Shown here: positions 26,660 through 35,038 of the stretch, in pieces
How the letters are laid out: every line of letters starts with the position of its first letter
How positions within the stretch are numbered: position 1 is the first letter of the stretch
Assembly (NCBI RefSeq): GCF_000336555.1
Contig: NZ_KB375281.1
Location: 2,429,954-2,493,953 of the forward strand
Direction of reading: 5' to 3'
Source of the DNA: Afipia clevelandensis ATCC 49720
GTDB lineage: Bacteria > Pseudomonadota > Alphaproteobacteria > Rhizobiales > Xanthobacteraceae
DNA length: 64,000 nt
Notes under the pieces: model-generated
What the model saw: only the letters and a program-made list of their open reading frames with translations
Told to the model about the DNA's origin: nothing
Database searches by the model: none
Position numbers and translations under genes: made by a program

Positions 26660-27520
26660 TCACGCGCGAAGTGTTTCCACGCGGAAGCGGCCCGCGCCGC
26701 CGAGGCCCAGCGGCTTTTCAAGCTCGTGCAGGATGGCGCGCAGCTCGTCGGCCAGCGTCCAGGGCGGATTGACGATCAACAGGCCCGCCGACATCAATCC
26801 TGAGTCAGCCGTCTGCGGCGCGACACTGAATTCAACACGCAGGCAACGCGCATCCTGGCTGCCCGCGTTCGCCACACGCGCCACATGATCCGCCAGGGAG
26901 TCGGTGGCGCGGCGGTCCTTGGCCGGATACCAGAGCATGTAGATGCCGGTCGGCCATTTGGCATGCGCAGCACAGAAGCCGTCGGCAAGCCGGGTGAATT
27001 CATCGCGGCTTTCAAACGGCGGATCGATCAGCACTAGCCCGCGCCGTTCGTTCGGCGGCACGAAGGCCGGCAACGCAGTCCAGCCATCAAGATCGACCAC
27101 GCGCGCCTGCTTGTCGTTGTAGAGCGCGCCGATCAGTTGCCGGCGTGCGTTGGGTTCGAGTTCGCAGGCGACAAGCCGGTCCTGGGGCCGCAGCAGCGCG
27201 CGCGCCACCAGCGGCGACCCGGGATAGGCGGTGAGATCGCGGTGCGGATTGAAGGCGCGCACGATGTCGAGATAGGGCGCGACCAGCGTCATCACCGGTT
27301 CGGAGAGACGCGTCTGCATCAACCGCGCGATGCCGGTGCGCCATTCGCCGCCGCGTTCGGCTTCGCTGCTGGTGAGATCGTACAGACCCGCGCCCGCATG
27401 GGTGTCGATCACACGAAACGCCGCCGGCTTGTCGTGCAGATAGGTCAGGATGCGCGCCAGCGCGATGTGCTTGATGACATCGGCGAAGTTTCCGGCGTGG
27501 AAGGCGTGGCGGTAGTTCAT
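26660..27520 (-). CDS. rlmJ: 23S rRNA (adenine(2030)-N6)-methyltransferase
   Basis: Protein of 286 aa. Starts MNYRHAFHAGNFADVIKH, the RlmJ/YhiR signature; SAM motif DTHAGAG at 39-45 and catalytic DPPF at 166-169. RlmJ methylates A2030 of 23S rRNA and was once described as needed for use of external DNA as a nutrient. The start is ATG 27520; the frame stays open upstream through a palindromic repeat but that part is not protein-like. Confidence 0.93.
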   Translation of the reverse strand: MNYRHAFHAGNFADVIKHIALARILTYLHDKPAAFRVIDTHAGAGLYDLTSSEAERGGEWRTGIARLMQTRLSEPVMTLVAPYLDIVRAFNPHRDLTAYPGSPLVARALLRPQDRLVACELEPNARRQLIGALYNDKQARVVDLDGWTALPAFVPPNERRGLVLIDPPFESRDEFTRLADGFCAAHAKWPTGIYMLWYPAKDRRATDSLADHVARVANAGSQDARCLRVEFSVAPQTADSGLMSAGLLIVNPPWTLADELRAILHELEKPLGLGGAGRFRVETLRA

Positions 27521-27572
27521 GGCGCGACTGTTACGACATCGCGCGATGAAAGTAACGCAGCGCGTTCGTGAT

Positions 27573-27682
27573 CCGTCATCCTGAGGTGCGAGCCATTGCG
27601 AGCCTCGAAGGATGGCGGGCGAGAAGACCGCCATCGCGCTTCGAGGCCCGCCGAAAACGGCGGGCACCTCCGGGTGACGGCA
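27573..27682. repeat. Palindromic repeat, family C
   Basis: Opens CCGTCATCCTGAGGTGCGAG and closes CACCTCCGGGTGACGG, with inner blocks GCCTCGAAGGATGG and CCGCCATCGCGCTTCGAGGC and a nested CCCGCCGAAAACGGCGGG hairpin. It fills the gap between the rlmJ start and the end of the RNase T2 gene. Elements with this GTCATCCTGAGGTG opening are widespread in Bradyrhizobium-type genomes (from memory, not searched). Confidence 0.75.
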
Positions 27683-27687
27683 GAAAA

Positions 27688-28410
27688 TCAGCCCCCGCGC
27701 ACCGGCGGCATCACCACCGTGTCGCGGCGGCAGGCGCGGCGGTCGATCTCGTCGCACGCACGGAACTGCAGATCCTTGTTCATGCAAATGCGCACTTCGC
27801 TGAGACGCTTGCTGTCGCAGGTCACGGCAATCGCCGAACTCGACAGGCCGGGATTGGCCTTGATGAAGGCCTCTTCGATCTCCAGCGGCGCAACGGTCTT
27901 TGCGCTGGAGAGTTCGAGATAGTCCGCGGGAATCTTCACCGCCGCGCGGGCCTTGCGGATGGTCTCGAAATAGGCGCGCGCGGCCATGCCCGAACAGGTG
28001 CCGTGCTTGTCCCACTCGTTGTAGATCAGGCCCGGTGCGGGCATCAGGTCGAGCATCGCGGTCATGACATTGCGCGCCAGCCGGGGCGACGGCCGCTGGC
28101 AGTAGTTGGGAAAGCCGCGCTCATATTGCGGCCACAGGCCATGCACGACAAAGGAAAACGGACGGCCCGCGCACTGGGTCTGAACGCCACGGCTGGAATT
28201 GCCGCGCTCGCTCGCCGCCTCGCAGAACGAGGGCGACCAGGACAGCGACAGCACGTAGAAATCGAATTCGCCCGGCGCATTCTGGCGCTTGTCCTGTGCG
28301 GAGGCCGAGCTTGCGGCGATGGCAGTCAACACAAGGCCGAACAGCACGGCAACGCATGACAAGCGGAATGAAAAACCGGCAACCGGCAGGCCGGACCTCG
28401 ACTGCAACAT
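27688..28410 (-). CDS. Secreted ribonuclease T2-family protein
   Basis: Protein of 240 aa with an N-terminal signal (FSFRLSCVAVLFGLVLTAIA, cleavage near ASA-QD). Both active-site blocks of RNase T2/I are intact: FVVHGLWPQ (87-95, catalytic H90) and EWDKHGTC (132-139, catalytic H136 with E132 and K135). Cysteines at 63, 80, 104 and 139 plus three near the C-terminus could form disulfides. It would degrade RNA in the periplasm, like RNase I. ATG 28410 is used; a GTG six bases earlier is possible. Confidence 0.92.
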   Translation of the reverse strand: MLQSRSGLPVAGFSFRLSCVAVLFGLVLTAIAASSASAQDKRQNAPGEFDFYVLSLSWSPSFCEAASERGNSSRGVQTQCAGRPFSFVVHGLWPQYERGFPNYCQRPSPRLARNVMTAMLDLMPAPGLIYNEWDKHGTCSGMAARAYFETIRKARAAVKIPADYLELSSAKTVAPLEIEEAFIKANPGLSSSAIAVTCDSKRLSEVRICMNKDLQFRACDEIDRRACRRDTVVMPPVRGG

Positions 28411-28531
28411 GACCACGCCCCCTTACGGCAATGGCCGAAGCCTAGCCGGGCAAAAAGAACATTTCAAGAACAAAAGAAAATCCCGTCCACCGGGACGGCG
28501 AACGGGATGAATCGAAACCGTTGTGGACAGG

Positions 28532-29002
28532 TCAGGGCCGCGCGGCCTTGCAGGACGGATTGTAGGCCCAGTTGCGGTCGAGGCCGACCACGCACCACTC
28601 GACGCCCGAATCGAATCCGGCGAAGCCACCGTCCTCGATCACGGAGTAGTGCACCTGCCGGGCGCGGCCGTCGTTCAGCATGGCGCTTGCGGTGCAGAAC
28701 CGGCGCGGAATGCTGTTGGACGCCCAGGGGCGGAAAGCCGTCTCATGCACATCGGCGAAGCCGGTGATCTCGAGCGCGGAATTCCAGAACTTGCTCTCTT
28801 TCTCGGCGAATTGCTGGACAATGGTGCCGAGCGCCTCGCTGCAGGGGCGCATGTCGCCGTCGTAGCGCGGGCCGGAGAGCCAGAAATTGCGCTCCAGCAC
28901 ATTGGCGGCCTGCGCCGCCGGAGCGAGCGCCATGAGTCCCGCCACGGCGCCCAGCGCCACGGCCAACGTCAGCTTGCGAAATGTCGAAAAAAGGTCGCGC
29001 AT
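28532..29002 (-). CDS. Hypothetical secreted protein
   Basis: Protein of 156 aa with a clear signal peptide (KLTLAVALGAVAGLMALAPA, then AQA cleavage site). The mature part has four cysteines and many aromatic residues: NFWLSGPRYDGDMRPCSEAL, KESKFWNSALEITGFADVHE, RFCTASAMLNDGRARQVHYS, GVEWCVVGLDRNWAYNPSC. The even cysteine number and secretion suggest disulfides in the periplasm. I do not recognise the family. It is divergent from the next small secreted-protein gene. Confidence 0.75.
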   Translation of the reverse strand: MRDLFSTFRKLTLAVALGAVAGLMALAPAAQAANVLERNFWLSGPRYDGDMRPCSEALGTIVQQFAEKESKFWNSALEITGFADVHETAFRPWASNSIPRRFCTASAMLNDGRARQVHYSVIEDGGFAGFDSGVEWCVVGLDRNWAYNPSCKAARP

Positions 29003-29175
29003 GAAGCGGTCCACCGGAAGTGCGGAAATGATGTTGCGCGGAAGGTGCCGCGAAGCCGACAGCCGGTCAAGTGCAGCGCGGCAACACTCGGCCGCCAACC
29101 CCGGCCGGAGCGCTCGGCCGTTCTTTCCTTGAGGGTCCGGGCGGCCTATGGTGACGGCGGAATCGAACGGAGAGC

Positions 29176-29478
29176 ATGATGCGAACGACTGCAACGGCCG
29201 CCCTGACCGCCATGTTGGGATTGCTGGCCCTGACGCCGGCGAACGCCTTTTTCGACACGGTGCCGCCCTTCAAGGGCAACGACACCGGCGGCATCATTGC
29301 CTATTCGCTCTACAAGGACGGCGCGGACATCAAGGCGATGGCTGTCGACCACTGCGCCCGCTACGGCAAGTCGGTGAAGCTGACCGGCGTCGATGCCCAG
29401 TATGGCGGCTACATTTCGTTCGCCTGCGTCTGGGTCCATCCGGGCCACGCCGACCGGCCGCTGCGCGTCGGCTACTGA
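29176..29478 (+). CDS. Small hypothetical secreted protein
   Basis: Protein of 100 aa with a signal peptide (MMRTTATAALTAMLGLLALT, PANA cleavage). Mature region of about 76 residues contains NDTGGIIAYSLYKDGADIKA, two cysteines (HCARYGKS and FACVWV) and ends RPLRVGY. GGAGAG lies 4 bases before the first of two ATGs. Function unknown. Only 20 bases before the DUF3617 gene, so likely co-transcribed with it. Confidence 0.75.
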   Translation: MMRTTATAALTAMLGLLALTPANAFFDTVPPFKGNDTGGIIAYSLYKDGADIKAMAVDHCARYGKSVKLTGVDAQYGGYISFACVWVHPGHADRPLRVGY

Positions 29479-29498
29479 TACGATCCCAAGGGGCTGCC

Positions 29499-30026
29499 AT
29501 GATGCGAACGCCTTCATCTCGTGTGACGGCGCTGACGCTCTGCGCCGCCCTGATATCGCTTCCCGCGCTGGCCGGCCCGGTGGACATGCCGCCCCGCAAG
29601 CCCGGCCTGTGGGACATCAAGGTCAGCCCCGGTCCGCAAATGCCGGCGATGACCATGCAGCAATGCACCGACGCCAGCACCGACAAGGACATGTCGTCCA
29701 CCTTCAGCCCGATGGCGAAGGAAATGTGCGCCAAACAGGACATGCAGAAGACGGCGACCGGACTGGTGATCGACGCAACCTGCACGGTGAACGGCGTCAC
29801 CTCGACCTCGCACACCGAGATCACCGGCGACTTCAACTCCGCCTATACGGTCAAGGTCGCCACCAAGAGCAACGGCAAGATTCCCGACGCCGTCACCATG
29901 ATGGAAGCGAAGTGGATGGGCGCCTGCAAGGCGGATCAGAAGCCCGGCGACATTGTCATGCCCGGCGGCATGAAGATGAACATCAAGGACATGCAGGCCA
30001 TGAAGGGCGCGCGTCCGAAGCCGTAG
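29499..30026 (+). CDS. DUF3617-family secreted protein
   Basis: Protein of 175 aa, signal peptide with cleavage near LPALA-GP. It shows the DUF3617 pattern: PRKPGLWDIKVSPGPQMPAM near the mature N-terminus, MQQCTDAST, a second pair of cysteines around KEMCAKQDM and IDATCTVNG, then TEITGDFNSAYTVKVATK. The tail is Met/Lys/Gly-rich (GGMKMNIKDMQAMKGARP). Family function is unknown; members are periplasmic. AAGGGG precedes the start. Confidence 0.82.
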   Translation: MMRTPSSRVTALTLCAALISLPALAGPVDMPPRKPGLWDIKVSPGPQMPAMTMQQCTDASTDKDMSSTFSPMAKEMCAKQDMQKTATGLVIDATCTVNGVTSTSHTEITGDFNSAYTVKVATKSNGKIPDAVTMMEAKWMGACKADQKPGDIVMPGGMKMNIKDMQAMKGARPKP

Positions 30027-30038
30027 GTCTGGCTTTCA

Positions 30039-30066
30039 CCTCTCCCCGTAAGAACGGGGCGAGGGA
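30039..30066. repeat. Half copy of repeat family A, single hairpin
   Basis: CACCTCTCCCCGTAAGAACGGGGCGAGGG forms a single imperfect hairpin equal to one arm of the family A elements, placed 12 bases after the DUF3617 stop. It may serve as its terminator. The inner and second arms are missing. Confidence 0.55.
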
Positions 30067-30070
30067 GAAA

Positions 30071-30129
30071 TTACGTTCCCGATCTTCCGGTTACGTCCCG
30101 ATCTACCAGTCACTTCCCGATCTTCCAGG
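30071..30129. repeat. Three near-identical 19-20 bp tandem units at the end of a small gene
   Basis: Units at 30071-30090, 30091-30109 and 30110-30129 share the core TCCCGATCTTCC (one copy has CTACC). The third unit contains the stop and last codons (WKIGK) of the minus-strand gene; the other two lie just beyond its stop, so the 3' end of the gene has been copied twice downstream. Confidence 0.7.
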
Positions 30130-30325
30130 GGTCGTACTTCTCTTTCGAATCCGGGATGTTCTTCATCGCTGCGCGGGCGGCGGCTTCCTCGCGCGCCATC
30201 CGCTTCTGCGGGTCCTCGCCCTTGGCCTCGGCCGGGCCGCTGGTGTCGGGCCGCGCCCTGCCTTGCGCATGCGCCTGCCCGGAGAACAGCAGCGCCGCCG
30301 CGACGATCACCAATCCACCTCTCAT
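30110..30325 (-). CDS. Small hypothetical secreted protein
   Basis: 71-aa protein. A signal peptide (GGLVIVAAALLFSGQAHA) leaves a mature chain of about 50 residues that is almost entirely charged and hydrophilic: KGEDPQKRMAREEAAARAAM then NIPDSKEKYDPWKIGK. It has no cysteine and probably a single helix. The ending PDSKEKYDPWKIGK looks conserved-type but I cannot name a family. It is downstream of the FlK-like thioesterase gene on the same strand. Confidence 0.6.
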   Translation of the reverse strand: MRGGLVIVAAALLFSGQAHAQGRARPDTSGPAEAKGEDPQKRMAREEAAARAAMKNIPDSKEKYDPWKIGK

Positions 30326-30420
30326 CGGACATCTCCGTTGGCCAGCCGCCGGGAAACTAGCGCCGTTCACGGCGCCCCCACAATCAGAAATCCTCAAGAT
30401 TGCCCGCAAAGCGCGCCGGA

Positions 30421-30816
30421 TCAGCTCACGCCGAAGCGCTTTTCAAAGGCGGCGACATTGATCACGCCGCGCCGGTGGGTGCCGTCGCCGATCTTGCGGG
30501 AGCCATCCCAGGCTTCCACCTCGAACAGCACGCTCTTGGCGTCGATCTGCTTCACGCGCGAGGTCACCCGCACCGTGCGCCCGATCGGGGTTGCCGCCAG
30601 ATGCCGGACATTGACTTCCATGCCGACGCTGACATGGCCGTCCGGCAGCAAGCCGGCGATGGAGGCGGTGCAGGCCTTTTCCATATGCAGGATCATGACC
30701 GGCGTGGCGTAGACCGGCGGCATGGTGGACAGGAAATGCTGCACCGTCATGTCGTGGGTCACCGTCACGACCGTCTCGCCGGGAATCCCGACGGTGACTT
30801 TTTCAAGCGTGCTCAT
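30421..30816 (-). CDS. Hot-dog thioesterase, FlK-like
   Basis: Protein of 131 aa. T38, E46 and H72 (ATPVMILHMEKA and VNVRHLAATPIG) are spaced 8 and 26 apart, exactly as the catalytic T42, E50 and H76 of fluoroacetyl-CoA thioesterase FlK; H114 sits in DGTHRRGVIN where the fold closes. This indicates an acyl-CoA thioesterase of that branch; fluoroacetyl-CoA specificity is not implied. It follows a tautomerase gene by 33 bases in a minus-strand run from hisS. Confidence 0.82.
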   Translation of the reverse strand: MSTLEKVTVGIPGETVVTVTHDMTVQHFLSTMPPVYATPVMILHMEKACTASIAGLLPDGHVSVGMEVNVRHLAATPIGRTVRVTSRVKQIDAKSVLFEVEAWDGSRKIGDGTHRRGVINVAAFEKRFGVS

Positions 30817-30849
30817 GCGAATGTCCCGAATCCGAAGTTCGCCCCGGGC

Positions 30850-31050
30850 TTACTTCGCCGCCGCCTTGCGCTCGAGAAAGGTCTTGCCGCCCTTCATCTT
30901 GTGGGTCAGCGGCGCCTCGTTGATCTGCACGGTGACCACTTCCGCATCCACGCCGAGGTTCTTCACCAGCGCCTGGGTGATGTCGAGCATCATGCCCTTC
31001 TTCTGATCGTCGGTGCGTCCGGCCGCCATGTTCACGATAACCTCAGGCAT
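30850..31050 (-). CDS. 4-oxalocrotonate tautomerase-family protein
   Basis: 66-aa protein. After Met removal Pro would be the N-terminal catalytic base (MPEVIVNMAAGRTDDQKKGM). The sequence continues DITQALVKNLGVDAEVVTVQ and INEAPLTHKMKGGKT, typical of the short 4-OT family that works as hexamers. Substrate unknown. It lies between DUF2000 and thioesterase genes in the hisS-led run. Confidence 0.85.
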   Translation of the reverse strand: MPEVIVNMAAGRTDDQKKGMMLDITQALVKNLGVDAEVVTVQINEAPLTHKMKGGKTFLERKAAAK

Positions 31051-31080
31051 GTTCGTTTCCCTTCATTGTTCTTGAAAATA

Positions 31081-31491
31081 TCAGGCGTGAAATTTCAATC
31101 CATCGACGATCTTGTCAATCACTTTGCGTTCGGCGCGAAAGGCCAGCCCCACCAGATTGAGGTCGGCGCGTGTCACGGCCTGCACGGCCGCGCGGTTGGC
31201 GGCGTCATGCGTTGTTTTAAACATGTCCTCGGTATAGACGGCAGCTTTCACATCCCGCGCCAATGCGCGCTCCAGCGCACGCGACAAGGCCGGGCGGTCT
31301 GCACCGTAAATCAGGATCGGCTGGCCGATCAGCGCGTGATAGGTCGTACCGGAACCGTCTGCATAGGGCTCGCCGACAGATTCGGGAAACGCCGCCGCGA
31401 TGCCGCTCGCAAGAAACGCCGCGACATTCAGCTTCTGCCAGGCTTCGAGATCGTGGCGGATAACGAGGGCAACCTTGGTATCGAACTGCAT
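31081..31491 (-). CDS. DUF2000-family protein
   Basis: Protein of 136 aa starting MQFDTKVALVIRHDLEAWQK. It matches the DUF2000 pattern (KLNVAAFLASGIAA, then YHALIGQPILIYGADR, then VYTEDMFKTTHDAANRAAV). The fold is peptidyl-tRNA hydrolase II-like by my recollection of the family; activity is not established. It starts 17 bases after the hisS stop, so it is probably in the hisS transcript. Confidence 0.8.
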   Translation of the reverse strand: MQFDTKVALVIRHDLEAWQKLNVAAFLASGIAAAFPESVGEPYADGSGTTYHALIGQPILIYGADRPALSRALERALARDVKAAVYTEDMFKTTHDAANRAAVQAVTRADLNLVGLAFRAERKVIDKIVDGLKFHA

Positions 31492-31508
31492 GCGCGACCG
31501 TTGTTGTT

Positions 31509-32993
31509 CTAGCTCTTGCTGGCCCAGCTCACATTATGACGCGCCAGAACCTCGCGGACTTTCTCGACGAGGTCGCTTTCCTTACACGCGAACTGCGCCT
31601 CGGCCTGCTTCTGCAGATAGTCGTCGCGGTCGCCGCTGGCATTGGCGATTTCCGCACCGATAATCAGGTCCTTGATCTGAACCTCACCCTTCGCCTTCTC
31701 GTCGCCGCCCTGAATGACGACGCACGGCGAATTGCGCCGGTCGGCATATTTGAACTGCACGCCGAGATTGTTCTTCGGATTGCCAAGATACATTTCGGCG
31801 CGAATGCCTTCGTTGCGCAGCGTCGCGACGAACTTTTGGTATTGCGCGATCTCGTTGCGGTCCATCACCACGACAACGACCGGACCGAATTCCGGCGTGG
31901 TGTCGATCTTGCCGAGCAGCGTCAGCGCCGCCTGCAGGCGCGAGACGCCGATGGAGAAACCAGTCGCAGGGACCGGCTCGCCGCGGAAGCGCGAGACAAG
32001 CCCATCGTAACGTCCGCCGCCGCCGACCGAACCAAACCTCACCGGGCGGCCCTTGTCGTCTTTGGTGTCGAGCAGCAGCTCAACCTCGTAGACCGGGCCG
32101 GTGTAGTATTCGAGGCCGCGAACGACGGAGGGGTCGATCTTGATGCGGTCGTCGCCGTAGCCACTCGCTGTGATCAGCGAACGGATTTGTTCAAGTTCGT
32201 CGCGGCCTTCACTCAGCAGCTTCGATTCCCCGGCGGGCTTGCCATCGGTGAAGGCAATCACCTGCTCGATCGCTTCATCGGCCAGACCAGCGCCCTTGGT
32301 AAAATCTCCGCTCTCATCCTTGCGGCCTTCGCCAAGCAGCAGACGCACACCGTCCGGACCGAACTTGTCGAGCTTGTCGATCGCACGCAGCACCGTCAGC
32401 CGTTTGCCCGCGTTCTCATCTCCGCCAAGGCCGATGCTCTCCAGCACGCCATCGAGCACCTTGCGGTTGTTGACCTTCACGACATACTGCCCACGCGGAA
32501 TGCCGAGCGCTTCCATGGTGTCCGCCGCCATCATGCACATCTCGGCGTCGGCGGCGGGCGATGCAGAACCCACCGTATCGGCGTCGAACTGCATGAACTG
32601 GCGGAAGCGGCCGGGGCCGGGCTTCTCGTTGCGATAGACATAGCCGTTGCGATAGGAGCGATAGGGCTTGGGCAGCGTGTCGAAATTTTCCGCGACATAG
32701 CGCGCCAGCGGCGCGGTCAGGTCATAGCGCAGCGAGATCCACTGCTCGTCATCGTCCTGAAACGAAAACACGCCTTCATTGGGCCGGTCCTGATCGGGGA
32801 GGAACTTGCCGAGCGCGTCGGTGTATTCCATCGCCGGAGTTTCCACCGGCTCGAACCCGTAGCGCTCATAGACCTCGCGAATGGTCTCCACCATCTGCCG
32901 CGTGGCGGCGATCTCGGCGGGCGTGCGGTCCACGAGGCCGCGCGGCAGCCGCGCGCGCAGTTTCTGGGGCTTTCTGGGCTTTTTGTCGGACAT
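31509..32993 (-). CDS. hisS: Histidyl-tRNA synthetase
   Basis: Class II synthetase of 494 aa charging tRNA-His. Motif 2 region [20 protein letters not shown], histidine-binding [14 protein letters not shown], motif 3 [13 protein letters not shown], then an HGTP anticodon-binding domain ([20 protein letters not shown]). I start at ATG 32993 ([20 protein letters not shown]); the frame extends to 33044 without a good ribosome site. First gene of a minus-strand run with DUF2000, tautomerase and thioesterase genes. Confidence 0.96.
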   Translation of the reverse strand: MSDKKPRKPQKLRARLPRGLVDRTPAEIAATRQMVETIREVYERYGFEPVETPAMEYTDALGKFLPDQDRPNEGVFSFQDDDEQWISLRYDLTAPLARYVAENFDTLPKPYRSYRNGYVYRNEKPGPGRFRQFMQFDADTVGSASPAADAEMCMMAADTMEALGIPRGQYVVKVNNRKVLDGVLESIGLGGDENAGKRLTVLRAIDKLDKFGPDGVRLLLGEGRKDESGDFTKGAGLADEAIEQVIAFTDGKPAGESKLLSEGRDELEQIRSLITASGYGDDRIKIDPSVVRGLEYYTGPVYEVELLLDTKDDKGRPVRFGSVGGGGRYDGLVSRFRGEPVPATGFSIGVSRLQAALTLLGKIDTTPEFGPVVVVVMDRNEIAQYQKFVATLRNEGIRAEMYLGNPKNNLGVQFKYADRRNSPCVVIQGGDEKAKGEVQIKDLIIGAEIANASGDRDDYLQKQAEAQFACKESDLVEKVREVLARHNVSWASKS

Positions 32994-33087
32994 GGAATTC
33001 GCGTGCTTGGATAAGTCGACAGTCGGCTTATCACATTCGCCCACGGGTTATCAGCCGGAATAAGGACGAGCAAGCACGACGGCGCAT

Positions 33088-33220
33088 CCCCTCTCCCCTT
33101 GTGGGAGAGGGTGGCGAGCATCGTCAGATGCGAGCCGGGTGAGGGGTCTTTATCAATCGCGAGTTTACCCCTCACCCGCCTTCGCTTCGCTCAGGCACCC
33201 TCTCCCACAAGGGGAGAGGG
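33088..33220. repeat. Palindromic repeat, family A copy 3
   Basis: Same outer 24-base arms as copy 1 (CCCTCTCCCCTTGTGGGAGA... and complement) with inner GGGTGAGGGGT/ACCCCTCACCC. It lies between the tadG stop (8 bases away) and the hisS start, and so may terminate tadG transcription ahead of hisS. Confidence 0.85.
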
Positions 33221-33227
33221 TGAGTTG

Positions 33228-35036
33228 CTAATTCACCAGCACCGCGCCGTCGCAGCGGATGCCGGTGACCCAGACATCCGCCTGCCCGAGGCCGACGCCC
33301 AGCGTCTGCAGCACCGAATTAAGCAGCGTGTCGATGGAGCCGGTGGCCCCGCCGATGATGCCGGCGACCAGCGCGCCGATACCGGGGATCGGCAGGCCGA
33401 GCGGCCCGAGTTGCACGCCAAGCTGAAGATCGCCCAGCAGGCTGGTCGTCAGCGACGATGTGAACGAGGTGGTGTTCACCGTCTTCTTGGTCTGTCCCTG
33501 AATGTCTCCATAACTGAACGTGACATTGGTCGGCGAGGCATTCGCCATGGTGGCGTGGGCACGGCCCGTCACCTGGATCGCGCCGAGATTAACGATGTTC
33601 ACCGCCGGCGGATTCGGCTTCGTCGAGAAATTCGTCATCATCGCGGACGTCACGTCGCCGATCCACGCATCGACAATGCCGGGCGACACGCCGAGCGTCG
33701 CCGTGGATGTGCTCATGTTCGGATAGCCGCATGACACCGCATTGAGCGTCGCGGTGCCCGCCGCGATCTCGACATAGACCGGCAGGTTGACCACCGACAC
33801 CGAGCCCGAACCGACCAACTGAATCTTCAGCAGCACGCGGGTCTGCGCGGTGTGAACGCTCGCCCCGGCCGAACCGACCGTGACCCAGCTTGTCCCCACC
33901 GGACGCTCGCCGACGGTCGCCTGCAGCGTCACACCGGCAATGCCAGGCAGCGACAAATTCACATTCGCCGCGATCTGGTTGGTGCCGTTGGCGAGCGCTG
34001 CCATGGCCGAAACGAGATCCAGCGCCGACACGGTCGCGCCGACCTTCGGCTTTTCGCCGACCGTGAGATTTGAATACGGCCCGACGCCGATCAGCGCCGA
34101 CGGCGTGATCTTCGTGGTCATGCCGGAGATCGCCGACGAGAGGCTGGACAGCGCGGCAATCGCGCCGCTGTTGCCCATCGCCGCGGTCTGCAGCGCCGCG
34201 ACGATATCGGTCACCTTCAGGTTGCTGCTGAGTAACGTGTCATAGGTCACGCCGGTGAGGTTGACGCGCGTCGCCAGCGCCGAGAGGAAATCGAAGGCGT
34301 CGATTTTCGCCGCCAGCAGCGCGTTGTAGTCCATTGCGGAGAGCGACAGCGTGGTGCCGAGCATGCCGCCGAGCAGCGCATTCAGCAGCCCTCCGTTGAG
34401 CGACACCAGCCGCGAGCCGATCGCGAAGGTGGCAAGCTGCGTGGTGCTGGCAATGGCGCTCGCCTTGACATCCCACTGGCTCTCGCCGGTCAGCACCTTG
34501 CCGAAGTAGAGCGGTGTCTTTGTCTTCAGCGACACCCGCACCGCATTGGGGGGCGTTGCCCCCGCCACGAACCGCTGCTGCGGCGTCAGAGACGCTTTCG
34601 CCGTGTAAACACCAGGCTCGACAGCCACGAGCGAGTCCGGTGGATAGTTATTCCTGGCGACAGTCGCCGCAGCAGCGCGGGACGCATTGTTCAAATCGCT
34701 TGCGGCGACAATCGCCGCAAGATCGGCCGCGCTCTGGGTGCGGCGCTTGTCAGCGAAGATCGAACCCACATCGACGCCGAGCGCGGCGCAGGCAATGACC
34801 ATCAAAAAACTCACCGCGCCCATGATCGCGATGTTGCCGCGCTCGTCGCTGATGAAGCGGCGGAGAAGATTACGGCCTGCACCGCAATTGGACCGGCTCC
34901 CTCTCCCCGAGGGGGAGAGGGTCGGGGTGAGGGGGTTCGAGGTTTCCATACAGACACCGAGCCCCCTCACCCGCTCACTTCGCTCGCGACCTCTCCCCGC
35001 CGGGGAGAGGTGAGACACAACACCCACATTTCGCAT
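33228..35036 (-). CDS. TadG-like protein with in-frame palindromic repeat near its start
   Basis: 602 aa from ATG 35036, which has GGAGGG 8 bases upstream within the end of tadE. Residues about 8-48 (for example HLSPAGRGRERSERVRGLGV and NPLTPTLSPSGRGSR) are the translation of a family A repeat. A TadG N-terminus follows: LLRRFISDERGNIAIMGAVS and one transmembrane helix, then VDVGSIFADKRRTQSAADLA, the classic TadE/G pseudopilin-like motif. The remaining about 500 residues are a low-charge, Ala/Ser/Thr/Val-rich extracytoplasmic domain. An internal start at 34949, inside the repeat, is the alternative. Role: Flp pilus or envelope; no other tad genes here. Confidence 0.78.
   Translation of the reverse strand: MRNVGVVSHLSPAGRGRERSERVRGLGVCMETSNPLTPTLSPSGRGSRSNCGAGRNLLRRFISDERGNIAIMGAVSFLMVIACAALGVDVGSIFADKRRTQSAADLAAIVAASDLNNASRAAAATVARNNYPPDSLVAVEPGVYTAKASLTPQQRFVAGATPPNAVRVSLKTKTPLYFGKVLTGESQWDVKASAIASTTQLATFAIGSRLVSLNGGLLNALLGGMLGTTLSLSAMDYNALLAAKIDAFDFLSALATRVNLTGVTYDTLLSSNLKVTDIVAALQTAAMGNSGAIAALSSLSSAISGMTTKITPSALIGVGPYSNLTVGEKPKVGATVSALDLVSAMAALANGTNQIAANVNLSLPGIAGVTLQATVGERPVGTSWVTVGSAGASVHTAQTRVLLKIQLVGSGSVSVVNLPVYVEIAAGTATLNAVSCGYPNMSTSTATLGVSPGIVDAWIGDVTSAMMTNFSTKPNPPAVNIVNLGAIQVTGRAHATMANASPTNVTFSYGDIQGQTKKTVNTTSFTSSLTTSLLGDLQLGVQLGPLGLPIPGIGALVAGIIGGATGSIDTLLNSVLQTLGVGLGQADVWVTGIRCDGAVLVN
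34899..35011. repeat. Palindromic repeat, family A copy 4, inside the tadG coding region
   Basis: Arms CCCTCTCCCCGAGGGGGAGAGGG and CCTCTCCCCGCCGGGGAGAGG with inner GGGTGAGGGGG/CCCCCTCACCC. Unlike the other copies it lies downstream of a good start codon and ribosome site, without any in-frame stop, so it is translated as about 38 residues if the 35036 start is used. Confidence 0.8.
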
Positions 35037-35038
35037 TT

